Positions 7,884 to 16,663 of a stretch of 64,000 nucleotides of DNA are shown here, piece by piece (within the stretch, counting starts at the first letter, position 1; every line of letters begins with the position of its first letter). Source of the stretch: Sphingobium sp. AP50 (GTDB lineage Bacteria; Pseudomonadota; Alphaproteobacteria; Sphingomonadales; Sphingomonadaceae); NCBI RefSeq assembly GCF_900109095.1, contig NZ_FNYZ01000016.1:90562-154561 (forward strand), read 5' to 3'. The notes under the pieces are model-generated. The model was not told the DNA's origin, searched no databases, and was given only the letters and a program-made list of their open reading frames with translations. The position numbers and the translations under genes were made by a program.

Positions 7884-9812
7884 ATGATCGCCGAAACCGG
7901 TCTGGCCGCTCTGTGGCTGGCGGCGGCGCTGGCTCTGCTGCAATTACTGCTGGCCTTCGCGGGATTGAAGGGTGGCAAGACTGAATTGCTGGCCGCCGTG
8001 CGCCCCGCTGCCGTGGCGCAGGGGCTGCTGACCGCCATTGCCTTCGCCCTGCTGATCACCCTGTTCCTGCGGTCGGACATGTCGGTGCTGCTGGTTGCGA
8101 CCAACAGCCATTCGATGAAGCCCTGGCTTTACAAATTCGCCGGCACCTGGGGCAATCATGAAGGGTCTATGCTGCTGTGGGTGACGGTGATGGGCGTTGC
8201 GGGCGCAGCCGTCGCGCTGTTCGAGCGGGCGCTCAAGCGCGACGCGCATATGGCGACGCTGGGCGGGCAGGCGGCGATTTCGCTGGGCTTCTACGCCTTC
8301 CTGCTCTTTTCCTCCAATCCCTTCGCGCGGATCGATCCGCCGCCGGACGGGCAGGGGCTGAACCCGCTGCTGCAAGACCCCGGTTTGGCCTTCCATCCGC
8401 CGACGCTCTATCTGGGCTATGTCGGCCTGTCGGTCGCCTTCTCCTTTGCCATCGGTGCGTTGCTGACGCGGCAGGTCGATGCCGCCTTTGCGCGCGCCAT
8501 GCGGCCATGGGTGCTGGCGGCATGGGTGCTGCTGACGCTGGGCATCACGGCGGGCAGCTATTGGGCCTATTATGAACTGGGCTGGGGCGGCTGGTGGTTC
8601 TGGGACCCGGTCGAAAATGCATCGCTGATGCCATGGCTGGCGGCGACGGCGCTGCTGCATAGTGTGACCGTGCTGGCGACGCGCGACGCGCTACGCGCCT
8701 GGACGATCATGCTGGCGGTGATCGCTTTCTCCATGTCGATGGTCGGCACCTTCCTTGTCCGATCGGGCATATTGACCAGCGTCCATGCCTTCGCCGTCGA
8801 TCCTTCGCGGGGCAGCTTCATTCTGGCGCTGCTAGCCATCTATATTGGCGGGGCACTGGCGCTGTTCGGCTGGCGGATCGGATCGGTGCGTGAAGGCGCG
8901 CCGTTCGAACTGGTGAGCCGGGAAACCATGCTGGTGGCCAATAATCTGCTGCTGTCGGTGATTTTGGGGATCGTGCTGATCGGCACTCTCTATCCGCTGA
9001 TGACCGAAGCCTTCGGCCATAAGGTGTCGGTGGGCGCGCCTTATTTCGACCGGATCGCCGGGCCGCTGGCGCTGGCGCTGATGGTCGTGCTGGCGGCCGG
9101 GCCGCTGACTCGCTGGCGGCGGGACAGCGCGAGCGCGGTGGGCAAGCGGCTGATCGTGCCTGCGCTGCTGCTTGTCGTGGCGGCGGGGGCGCTGGCGATC
9201 CTCGCATGGGGCCGGATCGGCATCCTGCCTTTCCTGGGCCTCGTCATCGCCATCGCGGTCGGCGCGGCGAGCATCGCGCCTTTGTGGAAGCGCAAGCTGC
9301 TGCGCACGCCGCTCTTCACCTGGGGCATGGTGATCGCGCATCTGGGCTGCGCCGTCAGTCTGGCCGGCATGGCCTGCGATTCGGCCTTCACGGTCGAGAA
9401 GCTGGTGGCGGCGCGCCCCGGTGACACGATCCAGACGGCCGGCTGGACGCTGCGCTTCGTGCAGATCATGCCGATCGCGGGGGACAACTGGACCGCGCTT
9501 CAGGCGGATATGCAGGTCGATCGGGGCGGTGCGCCGGTGCTGATCCGGCCACAATCGCGCTTCTTCGCCTCTCCGCCGACCACCACCAGCGAAGCGGCAT
9601 TGCTGACCCGTTGGAACGGACAGCTTTATGTCGTGCTGGGTGAGGAAGTGGAGGGCGGCCGCTGGCAGATGCGTATCTGGTGGAAGCCGTTCGTCACCTT
9701 CATCTGGCTGGGCGGCATCATGATCGCGCTGGGCGGCGCGCTGGCGCTGGTCGGGCGGGAGCGGCGCGGCTGGCTGCTGAAATGGCGGGCGCGCAGGGAG
9801 GCTGAGGCATGA
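7884..9812 (+). CDS. ccmF: Heme lyase CcmF
   Basis: Integral membrane subunit of the system I holocytochrome c synthase. It receives heme from CcmE and, with CcmH/I, attaches it to CXXCH apoproteins. The protein is 642 aa with many membrane spans. The WWD signature GGWWFWDPVENASLMPWL lies at about residues 233-250, preceded by LAFHPPTLYLGYVG. A long C-terminal periplasmic region comes before the last helix. The start ATG at 7884 follows a G-rich stretch, and its stop overlaps ccmG by 4 nt. Confidence 0.95.
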   Translation: MIAETGLAALWLAAALALLQLLLAFAGLKGGKTELLAAVRPAAVAQGLLTAIAFALLITLFLRSDMSVLLVATNSHSMKPWLYKFAGTWGNHEGSMLLWVTVMGVAGAAVALFERALKRDAHMATLGGQAAISLGFYAFLLFSSNPFARIDPPPDGQGLNPLLQDPGLAFHPPTLYLGYVGLSVAFSFAIGALLTRQVDAAFARAMRPWVLAAWVLLTLGITAGSYWAYYELGWGGWWFWDPVENASLMPWLAATALLHSVTVLATRDALRAWTIMLAVIAFSMSMVGTFLVRSGILTSVHAFAVDPSRGSFILALLAIYIGGALALFGWRIGSVREGAPFELVSRETMLVANNLLLSVILGIVLIGTLYPLMTEAFGHKVSVGAPYFDRIAGPLALALMVVLAAGPLTRWRRDSASAVGKRLIVPALLLVVAAGALAILAWGRIGILPFLGLVIAIAVGAASIAPLWKRKLLRTPLFTWGMVIAHLGCAVSLAGMACDSAFTVEKLVAARPGDTIQTAGWTLRFVQIMPIAGDNWTALQADMQVDRGGAPVLIRPQSRFFASPPTTTSEAALLTRWNGQLYVVLGEEVEGGRWQMRIWWKPFVTFIWLGGIMIALGGALALVGRERRGWLLKWRARREAEA

Positions 9813-10336
9813 GGAAAGTCTGGATCTGGCTGCCGCTCATGCTGTTTCTGGCCTTTATCGGCCTGTTCGCCAGCGGGCTTTTCCAGCCCGACGACCGCAT
9901 CATCCATTCGCGTCTTGTCGGTCAGCCGCTGCCGGCCTTCACCCTGCCGGCGGGGGCCAGTGACCGGCCGGCGCTGACCAGCGCTCAACTCGCTACCGGC
10001 AAGCCGCGCCTGCTCAATGTCTTCGCCAGCTGGTGCGTGCCCTGTGCTGCGGAGGCGCCGCAACTGATGGCGCTGAAACGGGCGGGGGTCGAGATTGACG
10101 CCATCGCCATTCGCGACGCCCGGCCTGATGTCGACGGCTTCCTGAAGCGCTATGGCAATCCCTATGCCCGGATCGGTCTGGATGCGCGCAGCGCCGTGCA
10201 GATGGCGCTGGGATCGTCCGGCGTGCCGGAAACCTTCGTGATCGATGGCAAGGGGCGGATCGCCTATCAGCATATCGGCGATATTCGCGCCGATGACGTG
10301 CCGATGATCCTCGACCGGCTGAAGGATGCGCAATGA
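9809..10336 (+). CDS. ccmG: Thioredoxin-like thiol:disulfide interchange protein CcmG/DsbE
   Basis: Membrane-anchored periplasmic thioredoxin that keeps apocytochrome c cysteines reduced for heme attachment. 175 aa: an N-terminal anchor at residues 5-22, then a thioredoxin fold with the active site FASWCVPC (Cys76 and Cys79) and a cis-Pro region in GVPETFVID. It sits between ccmF and ccmH with 4-nt overlaps on both sides. Confidence 0.93.
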   Translation: MRKVWIWLPLMLFLAFIGLFASGLFQPDDRIIHSRLVGQPLPAFTLPAGASDRPALTSAQLATGKPRLLNVFASWCVPCAAEAPQLMALKRAGVEIDAIAIRDARPDVDGFLKRYGNPYARIGLDARSAVQMALGSSGVPETFVIDGKGRIAYQHIGDIRADDVPMILDRLKDAQ

Positions 10337-10743
10337 AGCTGCTGCTTGTCTTGCTGATAGCGCTGGTCGCGGTACCGGCCGTGGCGCAGACGGCGCTGCC
10401 GCCCGCGCCCTGGGCTGATCGGCAAATTCCCGATGCGGCGCAGGAGCGCAAGGCCAAGGCGTTGATGGAAACCATCCGCTGCCTCACCTGTCAGAGTCAG
10501 TCGATCGCCGACTCGGGTGCCAGCATGGCCGGTGACATGCGATCGCAGATCCGCGAGCGGATCATGGCCGGGGAACAGCCCGAAGCGATCCGCACATGGT
10601 TGATCTCTCGCTATGGCGACTGGGTCAGCTATGAGCCGACCGCCGCGCCGATCCTGTGGCCGCTCTGGGGCGCGCCTTTGCTGTTTCTGGGACTGGGGCT
10701 GTTGCTGCTGCGCGGCCGGATCAAGCGGAGGAAAAGCCGATGA
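10333..10743 (+). CDS. ccmH: Cytochrome c maturation protein CcmH (thiol-oxidoreductase part, CcmL/CycL type)
   Basis: Periplasmic redox protein that acts with CcmG on apocytochrome c. 136 aa: cleavable signal peptide ending in VAVPAVAQ, then the conserved RCLTCQSQS motif (Cys50, Cys53) and the RxxIRxxI helical core. A single C-terminal transmembrane helix (LLFLGLGLLLLRG) precedes a basic tail. Overlaps ccmG and the next gene by 4 nt each. Confidence 0.93.
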   Translation: MKLLLVLLIALVAVPAVAQTALPPAPWADRQIPDAAQERKAKALMETIRCLTCQSQSIADSGASMAGDMRSQIRERIMAGEQPEAIRTWLISRYGDWVSYEPTAAPILWPLWGAPLLFLGLGLLLLRGRIKRRKSR

Positions 10744-11384
10744 CGGGATGGTTCATCGCCTTTGGCCTCGCGGCTTTCGTCTTCGTCGCCCTGCTGCTGA
10801 TCGGGCGCATTCCCCGGTCGGCGCGGGAAATCAGTGCGGCGGCGCTGTTGCTGGGGCTGGCTGGCTATGCTTGGCAGGGGCATCCGGGACAGGCCGGGGC
10901 GCCGCGCCATGTGGCGCAGGGCAAAGGCGAGGCGTTCGACGAGAAGCAGGCGGAAAAGCGCCGTGGTCTGGCGGAACGCTTCGGCCCGGCGGCGCAATGG
11001 ATGATGCTGTCCGATGGCCTCGCACGGCAGGGCAAGACCAAGGAGGCAGCCAATGTGCTGCTATCGGGCCTGCGCGCGACGCCCGATGACGCCAATTTGT
11101 GGTTGGGGTTGGGCAATGCGCTGGTCAATCATGCCGATGGCGTGCTCTCGCCCGGTGCTGAGTTCGCCTATCGCCGGGCGCTGGCGATCGATCCGGCGGG
11201 ACCGGCACCGCGCTATTTCTATGGTCTGGCGCTGGCGCGGAACAACCAGTTGCAGGGCGCGCGGGATATGTGGGCGCCGCTGGCCGCCAGCGCGCCGGCC
11301 GGCAGTCAGGTGAAGGCGGAACTGGAAGCCTATATCGCGCGTATCGACGCGATGCTGGCCAATGGCGATACTGTCCCGCAATGA
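10740..11384 (+). CDS. ccmI: TPR protein of cytochrome c maturation (CcmI/CycH-like)
   Basis: Expected apocytochrome c chaperone of the heme lyase complex. 214 aa from the ATG at 10740, which overlaps the ccmH stop codon. Two N-terminal membrane helices (about 4-20 and 30-45) are followed by tetratricopeptide-like helices (ANVLLSGLRATPDDANLWLGLGNALV, then AFAYRRALAIDPAGPAPRYF, given here only as landmarks). It is shorter than fused CcmH/CcmI proteins. Last gene of the ccm run; no clear terminator was seen after it. Confidence 0.8.
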   Translation: MTGWFIAFGLAAFVFVALLLIGRIPRSAREISAAALLLGLAGYAWQGHPGQAGAPRHVAQGKGEAFDEKQAEKRRGLAERFGPAAQWMMLSDGLARQGKTKEAANVLLSGLRATPDDANLWLGLGNALVNHADGVLSPGAEFAYRRALAIDPAGPAPRYFYGLALARNNQLQGARDMWAPLAASAPAGSQVKAELEAYIARIDAMLANGDTVPQ

Positions 11385-11530
11385 TGCGCCGCAGCGCGGA
11401 TGATTGCGCCCCGTCTGGAGGCGTGATAGGGCGCGGCGCTATGCAGGGTATGACATATCCTTTCCAATCCGCTATCCTTCGGCGCGGTATCCCTCAGCCC
11501 GGTGTGCGATGACCATCAGGTTTTCCTTTC

Positions 11531-13453
11531 ATGGCTGATCTTCTTCCCAATACGGCGCCGGCCGATGACGAGCAGCATGGCCACGGCCATGGGCGGCAAA
11601 AGGCGACGGTAAAGCTGGTCGTCGGCGCCATCGGCATCGTCTTCGGCGACATCGGTACCAGCCCGCTCTACGCTTTCCGCGAAACCTTTGCGGGCCATCA
11701 TCATCTTGCTCTGGACCCCGACCATATATTGGGCGTGATCAGCCTGATGTTCTGGTCGATGATGCTGGTCGTGACGCTGAAATATGTCAGCATCATCATG
11801 CGCGCCGATAACAAGGGCGAGGGCGGCAGCCTGGCGCTGCTGGCGCTGATCAACGGCCAGACCAAGACGCAGCGCTGGTCGCGCGGCATCGTGCTGTTGG
11901 GCGTGTTCGCGACGGCGCTTTTCTATGGCGACTCGATGATCACGCCGGCGGTGTCGGTGCTTTCGGCGGTCGAGGGTCTGACCGTCTATAATCCGGCGCT
12001 GGCCCCGGCGATCCTGCCGGTGGCGATTGTCATCCTGCTGGGTCTGTTCTGGATACAGGGGCTGGGCACCAACAAGGTCGCTGCCTTCTTCGGCCCGATC
12101 ATGCTGACCTATTTCGTGACGATCGCGGCGCTGGGCGTCCTCTCGATCCTCAAGACGCCGGGTATCCTCTATGCGCTGAACCCCTATTGGGCGTTCATGT
12201 TCTTCGTCACCGATCCGCTGCCTGCCTTCCTGGCTTTGGGCGCGGTCGTGCTGGCGGTGACGGGGGCGGAGGCGCTTTATGCCGACATGGGGCATTTCGG
12301 GCGCAAGCCGATCAGGGTGTCCTGGCTGTTCTTCGTGCTGCCCGCGCTGATGCTCAACTATATGGGGCAGGGCGCTCTGCTGTTTCGCGAAGGCGCGGCG
12401 GCGCTGCACAGCCCCTTCTATAATCTCGCGCCACAATGGGGCCAGTTGCCGCTGATTGTGCTGGCGACGCTGGCCGCGATCATCGCGTCGCAGGCGGTGA
12501 TTTCCGGGGCTTTCTCGGTCACGCAGCAGGCGATCCAGTTGGGCTTCATGCCGCGCCTGCGCATTTCCCACACCAGCGCGTCGACCGCGGGCCAGATCTA
12601 TATCCCCCTGATCAACTGGGGGCTGATGGTGATGGTGATCCTGCTGGTGCTGGTGTTCCAGACATCGTCCAACCTGACCGCCGCCTATGGCATCGCGGTG
12701 ACGGGTGCGATGTTTATCGACAATGTGCTGCTGACGGTGGTGCTTTATCGCTTGTGGCACTGGAAATGGTATTATGCGGCGCCGCTGCTGGCGGTATTCT
12801 ATGTGGTCGATGGCGCCTATCTGGCTGCGAACCTGACCAAGGTGCCGGACGGCGGCTGGTTCCCGCTGCTGATCGGCTTCATCGTCTTCACCCTGTTGAC
12901 CACATGGTCGCGCGGTCGCCGGCTGGTGCAGGATCGTTTGCGCGAAGCGGCGATGCCGATCCCGGTCTTCGTCGCCTCCGCCGCCAACAGCGCGGTGCGG
13001 GTGTCGGGAACGGCGGTGTTCATGACATCGACGCCCGATGGCGTGCCCCATGCGCTGCTCCATAACCTCAAGCATAACAAGGTGCTGCACGAGCGGGTCA
13101 TCCTGTTGACAGTGAAGATCAAGGATGTGCCGGTCGTGGAGGATGATGGGCGGTGTAAGCTGGAGGATCTGGGCCGGGGCTTCTTCCGTCTGGTGCTGCA
13201 ATATGGCTTCATGCAGGAACCCGACGTGCCGGCCGCGCTGAAGAATGTGACCGGTTGCGGGCAGGCGTTCAAGATGATGGACACCAGCTTCTTCCTGGCG
13301 CGCCAAACATTGTTGCCGTCCGCCAAGCCGGGGATGCCGCTGTGGCGGGAAAAGATCTTCGCCTGGATGCTGCGCAACGCGGAAAGCGCGATGGAGTTTT
13401 TCCGCCTGCCGACGAACCGGGTGGTCGAACTGGGTAGCCAGGTCGAGATATAA
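11531..13453 (+). CDS. kup: Potassium uptake protein Kup (KUP/HAK family)
   Basis: Inner-membrane K+/H+ symporter. 640 aa; a short His-rich N-terminus (DEQHGHGHG) precedes the first helix with the family signature GIVFGDIGTSPLYAFRE. Further conserved blocks include YGDSMITPAVSVLSAVEGL and the GADMGHFG-like stretch ALYADMGHFGRKPI. About twelve hydrophobic segments are followed by a cytoplasmic C-terminal domain from about residue 480. The ATG at 11531 has AGG 10 nt upstream. It is transcribed toward the Hsp20 gene, with which it is convergent. Confidence 0.93.
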   Translation: MADLLPNTAPADDEQHGHGHGRQKATVKLVVGAIGIVFGDIGTSPLYAFRETFAGHHHLALDPDHILGVISLMFWSMMLVVTLKYVSIIMRADNKGEGGSLALLALINGQTKTQRWSRGIVLLGVFATALFYGDSMITPAVSVLSAVEGLTVYNPALAPAILPVAIVILLGLFWIQGLGTNKVAAFFGPIMLTYFVTIAALGVLSILKTPGILYALNPYWAFMFFVTDPLPAFLALGAVVLAVTGAEALYADMGHFGRKPIRVSWLFFVLPALMLNYMGQGALLFREGAAALHSPFYNLAPQWGQLPLIVLATLAAIIASQAVISGAFSVTQQAIQLGFMPRLRISHTSASTAGQIYIPLINWGLMVMVILLVLVFQTSSNLTAAYGIAVTGAMFIDNVLLTVVLYRLWHWKWYYAAPLLAVFYVVDGAYLAANLTKVPDGGWFPLLIGFIVFTLLTTWSRGRRLVQDRLREAAMPIPVFVASAANSAVRVSGTAVFMTSTPDGVPHALLHNLKHNKVLHERVILLTVKIKDVPVVEDDGRCKLEDLGRGFFRLVLQYGFMQEPDVPAALKNVTGCGQAFKMMDTSFFLARQTLLPSAKPGMPLWREKIFAWMLRNAESAMEFFRLPTNRVVELGSQVEI

Positions 13454-13490
13454 TTCTTCCCCCGTAAGGGGAGGATTTTCAGGCATAAAA

Positions 13491-13519
13491 AAGGGCGCAG
13501 CCTTGCGGCACGCGCCCTT
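13491..13519 (-). terminator. Rho-independent terminator of the Hsp20 gene
   Basis: Inverted repeat AAGGGCGC/GCGCCCTT (13491-13498 with 13512-13519). On the minus strand the hairpin is followed by a run of six or more T, the classical intrinsic terminator form, 27 nt past the Hsp20 stop. It may also stop kup transcripts. Confidence 0.8.
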
Positions 13520-13545
13520 CGCTTATCTTGTTGAACGATGCCGGA

Positions 13546-14007
13546 TCAGGCTGCGTCGCGGCCTTCGTTGATGTCGACGAGGTGGCCGCCATTGACGGCG
13601 ATCTTCTTGGGCTTCATCGCTTCGGGCACTTCGCGCAGCAGTTCGATGCTCAGCAGGCCATCGGCCAGATCGGCCTTTTCCACCCGCACGAAATCGGCGA
13701 GTTCGAAGCGGCGCTCGAAGCTGCGGTTAGCGATGCCGACATGCAGGAATTTGGAGCGATCGGTCGAATTGTCATCCTTGCGGCCGATCACCTGAAGCAG
13801 GTTCTGCTGCGCGGTGATGTCGATTTCTTCCGGGCGGAAGCCGGCGACGGCAAGGGTCACGCGATAGCGGTCTTCGGACAGGCGTTCGATATTGAAGGGC
13901 GGGTAATTATCCCCCTGCGCCAGACGGGCATTATTTTCGATCAGGTCGAACAGACGATCGAAACCCACGGTCGAGCGGCGATAGGGGGTCAGGTCGAAAC
14001 CACGCAT
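13546..14007 (-). CDS. Small heat shock protein, Hsp20/IbpA family
   Basis: ATP-independent holdase chaperone. 153 aa; the N-terminus MRGFDLTPYRRSTVGFDRLF is the IbpA-type signature, followed by an alpha-crystallin domain (YPPFNIERLSEDRYRVTLAVAG through DGLLSIELLREVPE region) and a short tail. Start: the ATG at 14007 lies 9 nt after GGAG; the ATG at 14013 is only 3 nt from it and unlikely. Expression is probably thermally controlled at two levels: an RpoH-type promoter and a ROSE-like leader, both listed separately. Confidence 0.92.
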   Translation of the reverse strand: MRGFDLTPYRRSTVGFDRLFDLIENNARLAQGDNYPPFNIERLSEDRYRVTLAVAGFRPEEIDITAQQNLLQVIGRKDDNSTDRSKFLHVGIANRSFERRFELADFVRVEKADLADGLLSIELLREVPEAMKPKKIAVNGGHLVDINEGRDAA

Positions 14008-14098
14008 TGTCATAATCTCCAAAAGAGCAAAATGAACCTGCCGGACCCGTATCTGGCATCCGGCGATAGTCTGTCCGGCCCCAATTGGCGACCGGACA
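14008..14098 (-). promoter_or_regulatory. ROSE-like RNA thermometer in the Hsp20 leader
   Basis: From the predicted transcription start the leader can form two hairpins: TGTCCGG/CCGGACA (14072-14098) and CCGGA/TCCGG (14041-14063). Next to the start codon is a TTTTGCTCTTTTGGAG stretch in which a UUGCU sequence can pair with the Shine-Dalgarno GGAG. That layout, with UYGCU opposing the ribosome site in the last hairpin, is the hallmark of ROSE elements upstream of alphaproteobacterial Hsp20 genes. Thermal function is inferred. Confidence 0.65.
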
Positions 14099-14104
14099 GC
14101 GTTG

Positions 14105-14132
14105 ATATGGTTGCGGCTTTGCGGCTTTCAAG
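14105..14132 (-). promoter_or_regulatory. Sigma-32 (RpoH) type promoter of the Hsp20 gene
   Basis: On the minus strand CTTGAAA (14132 to 14126) is a perfect -35 box, followed 13 nt later by AACCATAT, a 6/8 match to CCCCATNT (CCATAT at 14110 to 14105). Transcription would start near 14098, exactly at the base of the first leader hairpin. Confidence 0.7.
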
Positions 14133-14189
14133 AGCGAGCGCGATGTTGGCAATTTCACTCCAAAATTGAAGGAGATTTAGGCGTTGAAC

Positions 14190-15410
14190 TGAATAGCCCC
14201 TAGTTTTCTAGACGCCTTCCATCCTAATTTTGAGGACAGGAGACGGCGATGGGGAAGTTCATTTTCAACGATGAGTTCAAGCGTGATGCAGTTGCCCAGA
14301 TCACCGAACGTGGGTATCCGGTAGCCGAGGTTTAGGTGCGCTGGCCTTCGGCTCTGAGCGACTCGGCTTCAGTCAGCATTTTTCTGTACGCATTGAAGCG
14401 GCAATTGGCGCGGGCGGTGTCAGCAAGGATGCAGAGTTCCGTCAGTTTAAGCGCGAACTGGATCGGGTGACGGGGAGCGCGACGTCCTAAAAAAGCCACC
14501 GCGTATTTGACATGCGGTCACTTCGTTTCGCCAAGGACGCAAAGTGAGATACGCGTCCGTTACTTAGCATCGCTACCAGTTCCGGGTTCGGTCGATATGC
14601 AGGTGCCTGCGCATCCAGCCCAGCGGTTTCCATGCCTGTCAGAAGAGCCCCTTGAGTGCGAGGGCTTGGATGCTCGGCAGACAGAGTTGATCCGTCAAGC
14701 CTGAAGCGACAACGGCAAGGTTTATGGCTACTGCAAGCTGCATGCTGATCTGCTGGATCAAGGCGAGAGATATTAGTCCAAACCACATTGCCCGCCCGCC
14801 AAGGCTGGCGGGTGTGAAGGCGCAGATCGGCTACAAGCGCCGGCCGGAGAGCTATGGCGGCAAGCCATCCCTGACTGTCGATAACATTCTGATGTCGCTG
14901 CGCACGACAGGGCTTGGGTGACAGACATCACCTTCATCCGGCCTTTGAAGGCTTTGCCTATCTGGCCGTCGTGATCGATCTCTATTCCCGCCGCGCGGTG
15001 GGCTGGTTGAGGGAGGGCCGGTCGACCACCGATTTGATACTTTAGGCGCTGCACATGGCAGTATGGCGGCGCAAGCCAAAGCAGAGAATGCTGATCCATT
15101 CGGATTAAGGCTCGCAATTCACCAGCGTGGATTGGGCAGCCTTCATCCATGCTCAAAATCTTTGAGCATTCGATGAGTCGGCGCGGCAACTGTCATGGCG
15201 ACGCGCTAGCCGAGAGTATCTTCTCGCCGCTCAAGCGCGAGCGCATCCGACGACGCACCTGCAAAACACGCGCGGAAGTCCGGCAGGACATGTTCGATTA
15301 TATCGAGATCTTTTACAATCAGGAATGCAAGCCTGTCAGGAACTGGATGCTGTCTCCCACGCAGTTCGACCATCAGCAGATTCCGAAATCAGAAAAATAG
15401 GGGTTGCTCA
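14190..15410 (+). mobile_element. Degenerate IS3-family insertion sequence, 1221 bp
   Basis: Terminal inverted repeats are visible: TGAATAGCCCCTAGTTTTCT at 14190 and, on the opposite strand ending at 15410, TGAGCAACCCCTATTTTTCT; 16 of about 23 positions match. Ends are TG...CA and the length is typical for IS3 elements. No 3-4 bp target duplication is recognisable at the flanks, consistent with an old insertion. Both transposase frames inside are broken. It lies between the Hsp20 gene and the LysR/siderophore region. Confidence 0.8.
14249..15400 (+). pseudogene. Transposase OrfA/OrfB remnant of an IS3-family element
   Basis: OrfA starts at ATG 14249 (MGKFIFNDEFKRDAVAQI, the helix-turn-helix part) but meets a TAG at 14333. 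Its C-terminal part continues in other frames (VSKDAEFRQFKRELDRVTG, then RDVLKKATAY), so it is frameshifted more than once. OrfB pieces follow: RCLRIQPSGF, ARQTELIRQA, IGYKRRP.SYGGKPS, AWVTDITFI, VIDLYSRRAVGW, and an intact C-terminal stretch from 15149 with HSMSRRGNCHGDALAES. In-frame stops include TGA 14702, TAG 14774, TAG 15043 and TAA 15106. The DDE residues can be traced (TDIT, HSD, AES) but no functional protein can be made. Confidence 0.8.
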
Positions 15411-15607
15411 CATTGCTGGTTAGACTGGGTTTATTGCTGACCGATAAAATATGGCACTGATACTATAAGAAGTCCGATGGATGGCCGCAAAAATGGTTAT
15501 TTCCTTGTTATTGATATTGCGCCGCAATAGCGTGATCCCCATATTCATTTCTGAATGAGGGAGTATGCGAGATCCGTCTGCACGGCATCGATCTGAACCT
15601 GCTTGTC

Positions 15608-16483
15608 ATGCTGAACCAGCTTTTGCAGGTGGGCAGCGTGAGCGTGGTGGCTCGCCGGTTGCGGGTGAGCCAGCCGACCGTCAGTCGGGGGCTGGCGCGG
15701 CTGCGCGAGATTTTCGACGATCCGCTGTTCATTCGCACCAATCAGGGGTTGCAGCGCAGGCAGCGGGCCGAGGAGTTGCTGGAGCCGCTCAGCGAATGGC
15801 TGGGCAATGCCGATGCCCTGTTCGAACCCAAGATATTCGATCCCGGCGCGCTGGAAAAATCCTTCCGCATTTCGGCAACGGATTCCGGGCTTGCCGCGAT
15901 CTTTTCTCTCGTGCACGCACGGCTGGCCGCGCTGGCACCCCATGCGCGCGTGGATATCCAGTTTTATAGTGACAATGTCGCAAACCGGCTGGCGTCGGGG
16001 CAGACGGATTTCGTGATATCGGGCTATTTGCCCGACGATCGCACGGCCTATAGCCGCCGGTTGATGGCGGAAACGTCCGTCTGCGTGATCCGGCGCGATC
16101 ATCCCCTGCTGGCCTTGTCGGGCGGGATCGATCTGGGGGCCTATCTTGATTATCCGCATGTCAATGTGACGGTTGGCGATGAGGGCGTCGATCCGCTGAG
16201 CAGCCTTCTGGCCCTTCAGCAGGTCGAGCGGAAGATCGTTGCGACCATACCCTTTTTCTTCGGCGTCGGCGCCTTCCTGTATGATATGGATGCGATCGCC
16301 ACGGTGCCGGGTCGGGTAGCCGATCAGCTATGCCTGGACCCGCGCCTGGCCCAATTGCCGGCCCCTGCGGAAATCCCCGGCTATGACTATTGGCTGCTAT
16401 GGCATGAGCGCATCCGGCGCGACCCGTCGACCGCCTGGTTTGTCGATCTGGTCGCCGATATCTGCCGGTCGGGCCACGCATAA
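15608..16483 (+). CDS. LysR-family transcriptional regulator (5' end uncertain)
   Basis: DNA-binding regulator with a winged helix-turn-helix (SVVARRLRVSQPTVSRGLARL) and a LysR effector-binding domain; the ligand is unknown. The ATG at 15608 gives 291 aa, but similarity to LysR proteins continues upstream in the same frame (IRLHGIDLNLL, codons from 15572), where no ATG, GTG or TTG exists. An ATG at 15565 with a GAGGGAG site lies one frame off. Either a non-standard codon (CTG 15578) starts translation, or an indel near the 5' end has shifted the original ATG out of frame. It precedes the siderophore receptor by 180 nt and may regulate it, which is inferred from position only. Confidence 0.75.
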   Translation: MLNQLLQVGSVSVVARRLRVSQPTVSRGLARLREIFDDPLFIRTNQGLQRRQRAEELLEPLSEWLGNADALFEPKIFDPGALEKSFRISATDSGLAAIFSLVHARLAALAPHARVDIQFYSDNVANRLASGQTDFVISGYLPDDRTAYSRRLMAETSVCVIRRDHPLLALSGGIDLGAYLDYPHVNVTVGDEGVDPLSSLLALQQVERKIVATIPFFFGVGAFLYDMDAIATVPGRVADQLCLDPRLAQLPAPAEIPGYDYWLLWHERIRRDPSTAWFVDLVADICRSGHA

Positions 16484-16538
16484 TCGATATTCATTTCAGA
16501 TTGTGGCCTTCCGCTAACCCCTGTGGCAACGGCGCTAA

Positions 16539-16553
16539 TGCGAGCTAATCGCA
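16539..16553 (+). promoter_or_regulatory. Palindrome upstream of the siderophore receptor, possible iron-regulator site
   Basis: TGCGA-N5-TCGCA, preceded by CTAA, 111 nt before the receptor start. The 9-mer CTAATGCGA recurs upstream of exbB. Size and position suit a Fur-like operator, but the regulator is not identified from sequence. Confidence 0.4.
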
Positions 16554-16663
16554 AACATAAAGCGCTTCCGCGCCGTGATTTTTAAAGACGCTCTTGGATG
16601 ACCGCCCCGGAACCCATGTGATTCCGCGGGGCGGCGTCCTGTGCCTATGCTCGAAGGGGGCTT

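Noticed and set aside
14507..14704. Small 65-aa plus-strand frame
   Set aside because: It is a frame-shifted piece of the decayed IS3 transposase, not a gene.
14190..15410. Target-site duplication for the old IS3 element
   Set aside because: Flanking bases (AAC on the left, CAT on the right) do not match, so no duplication can be claimed.
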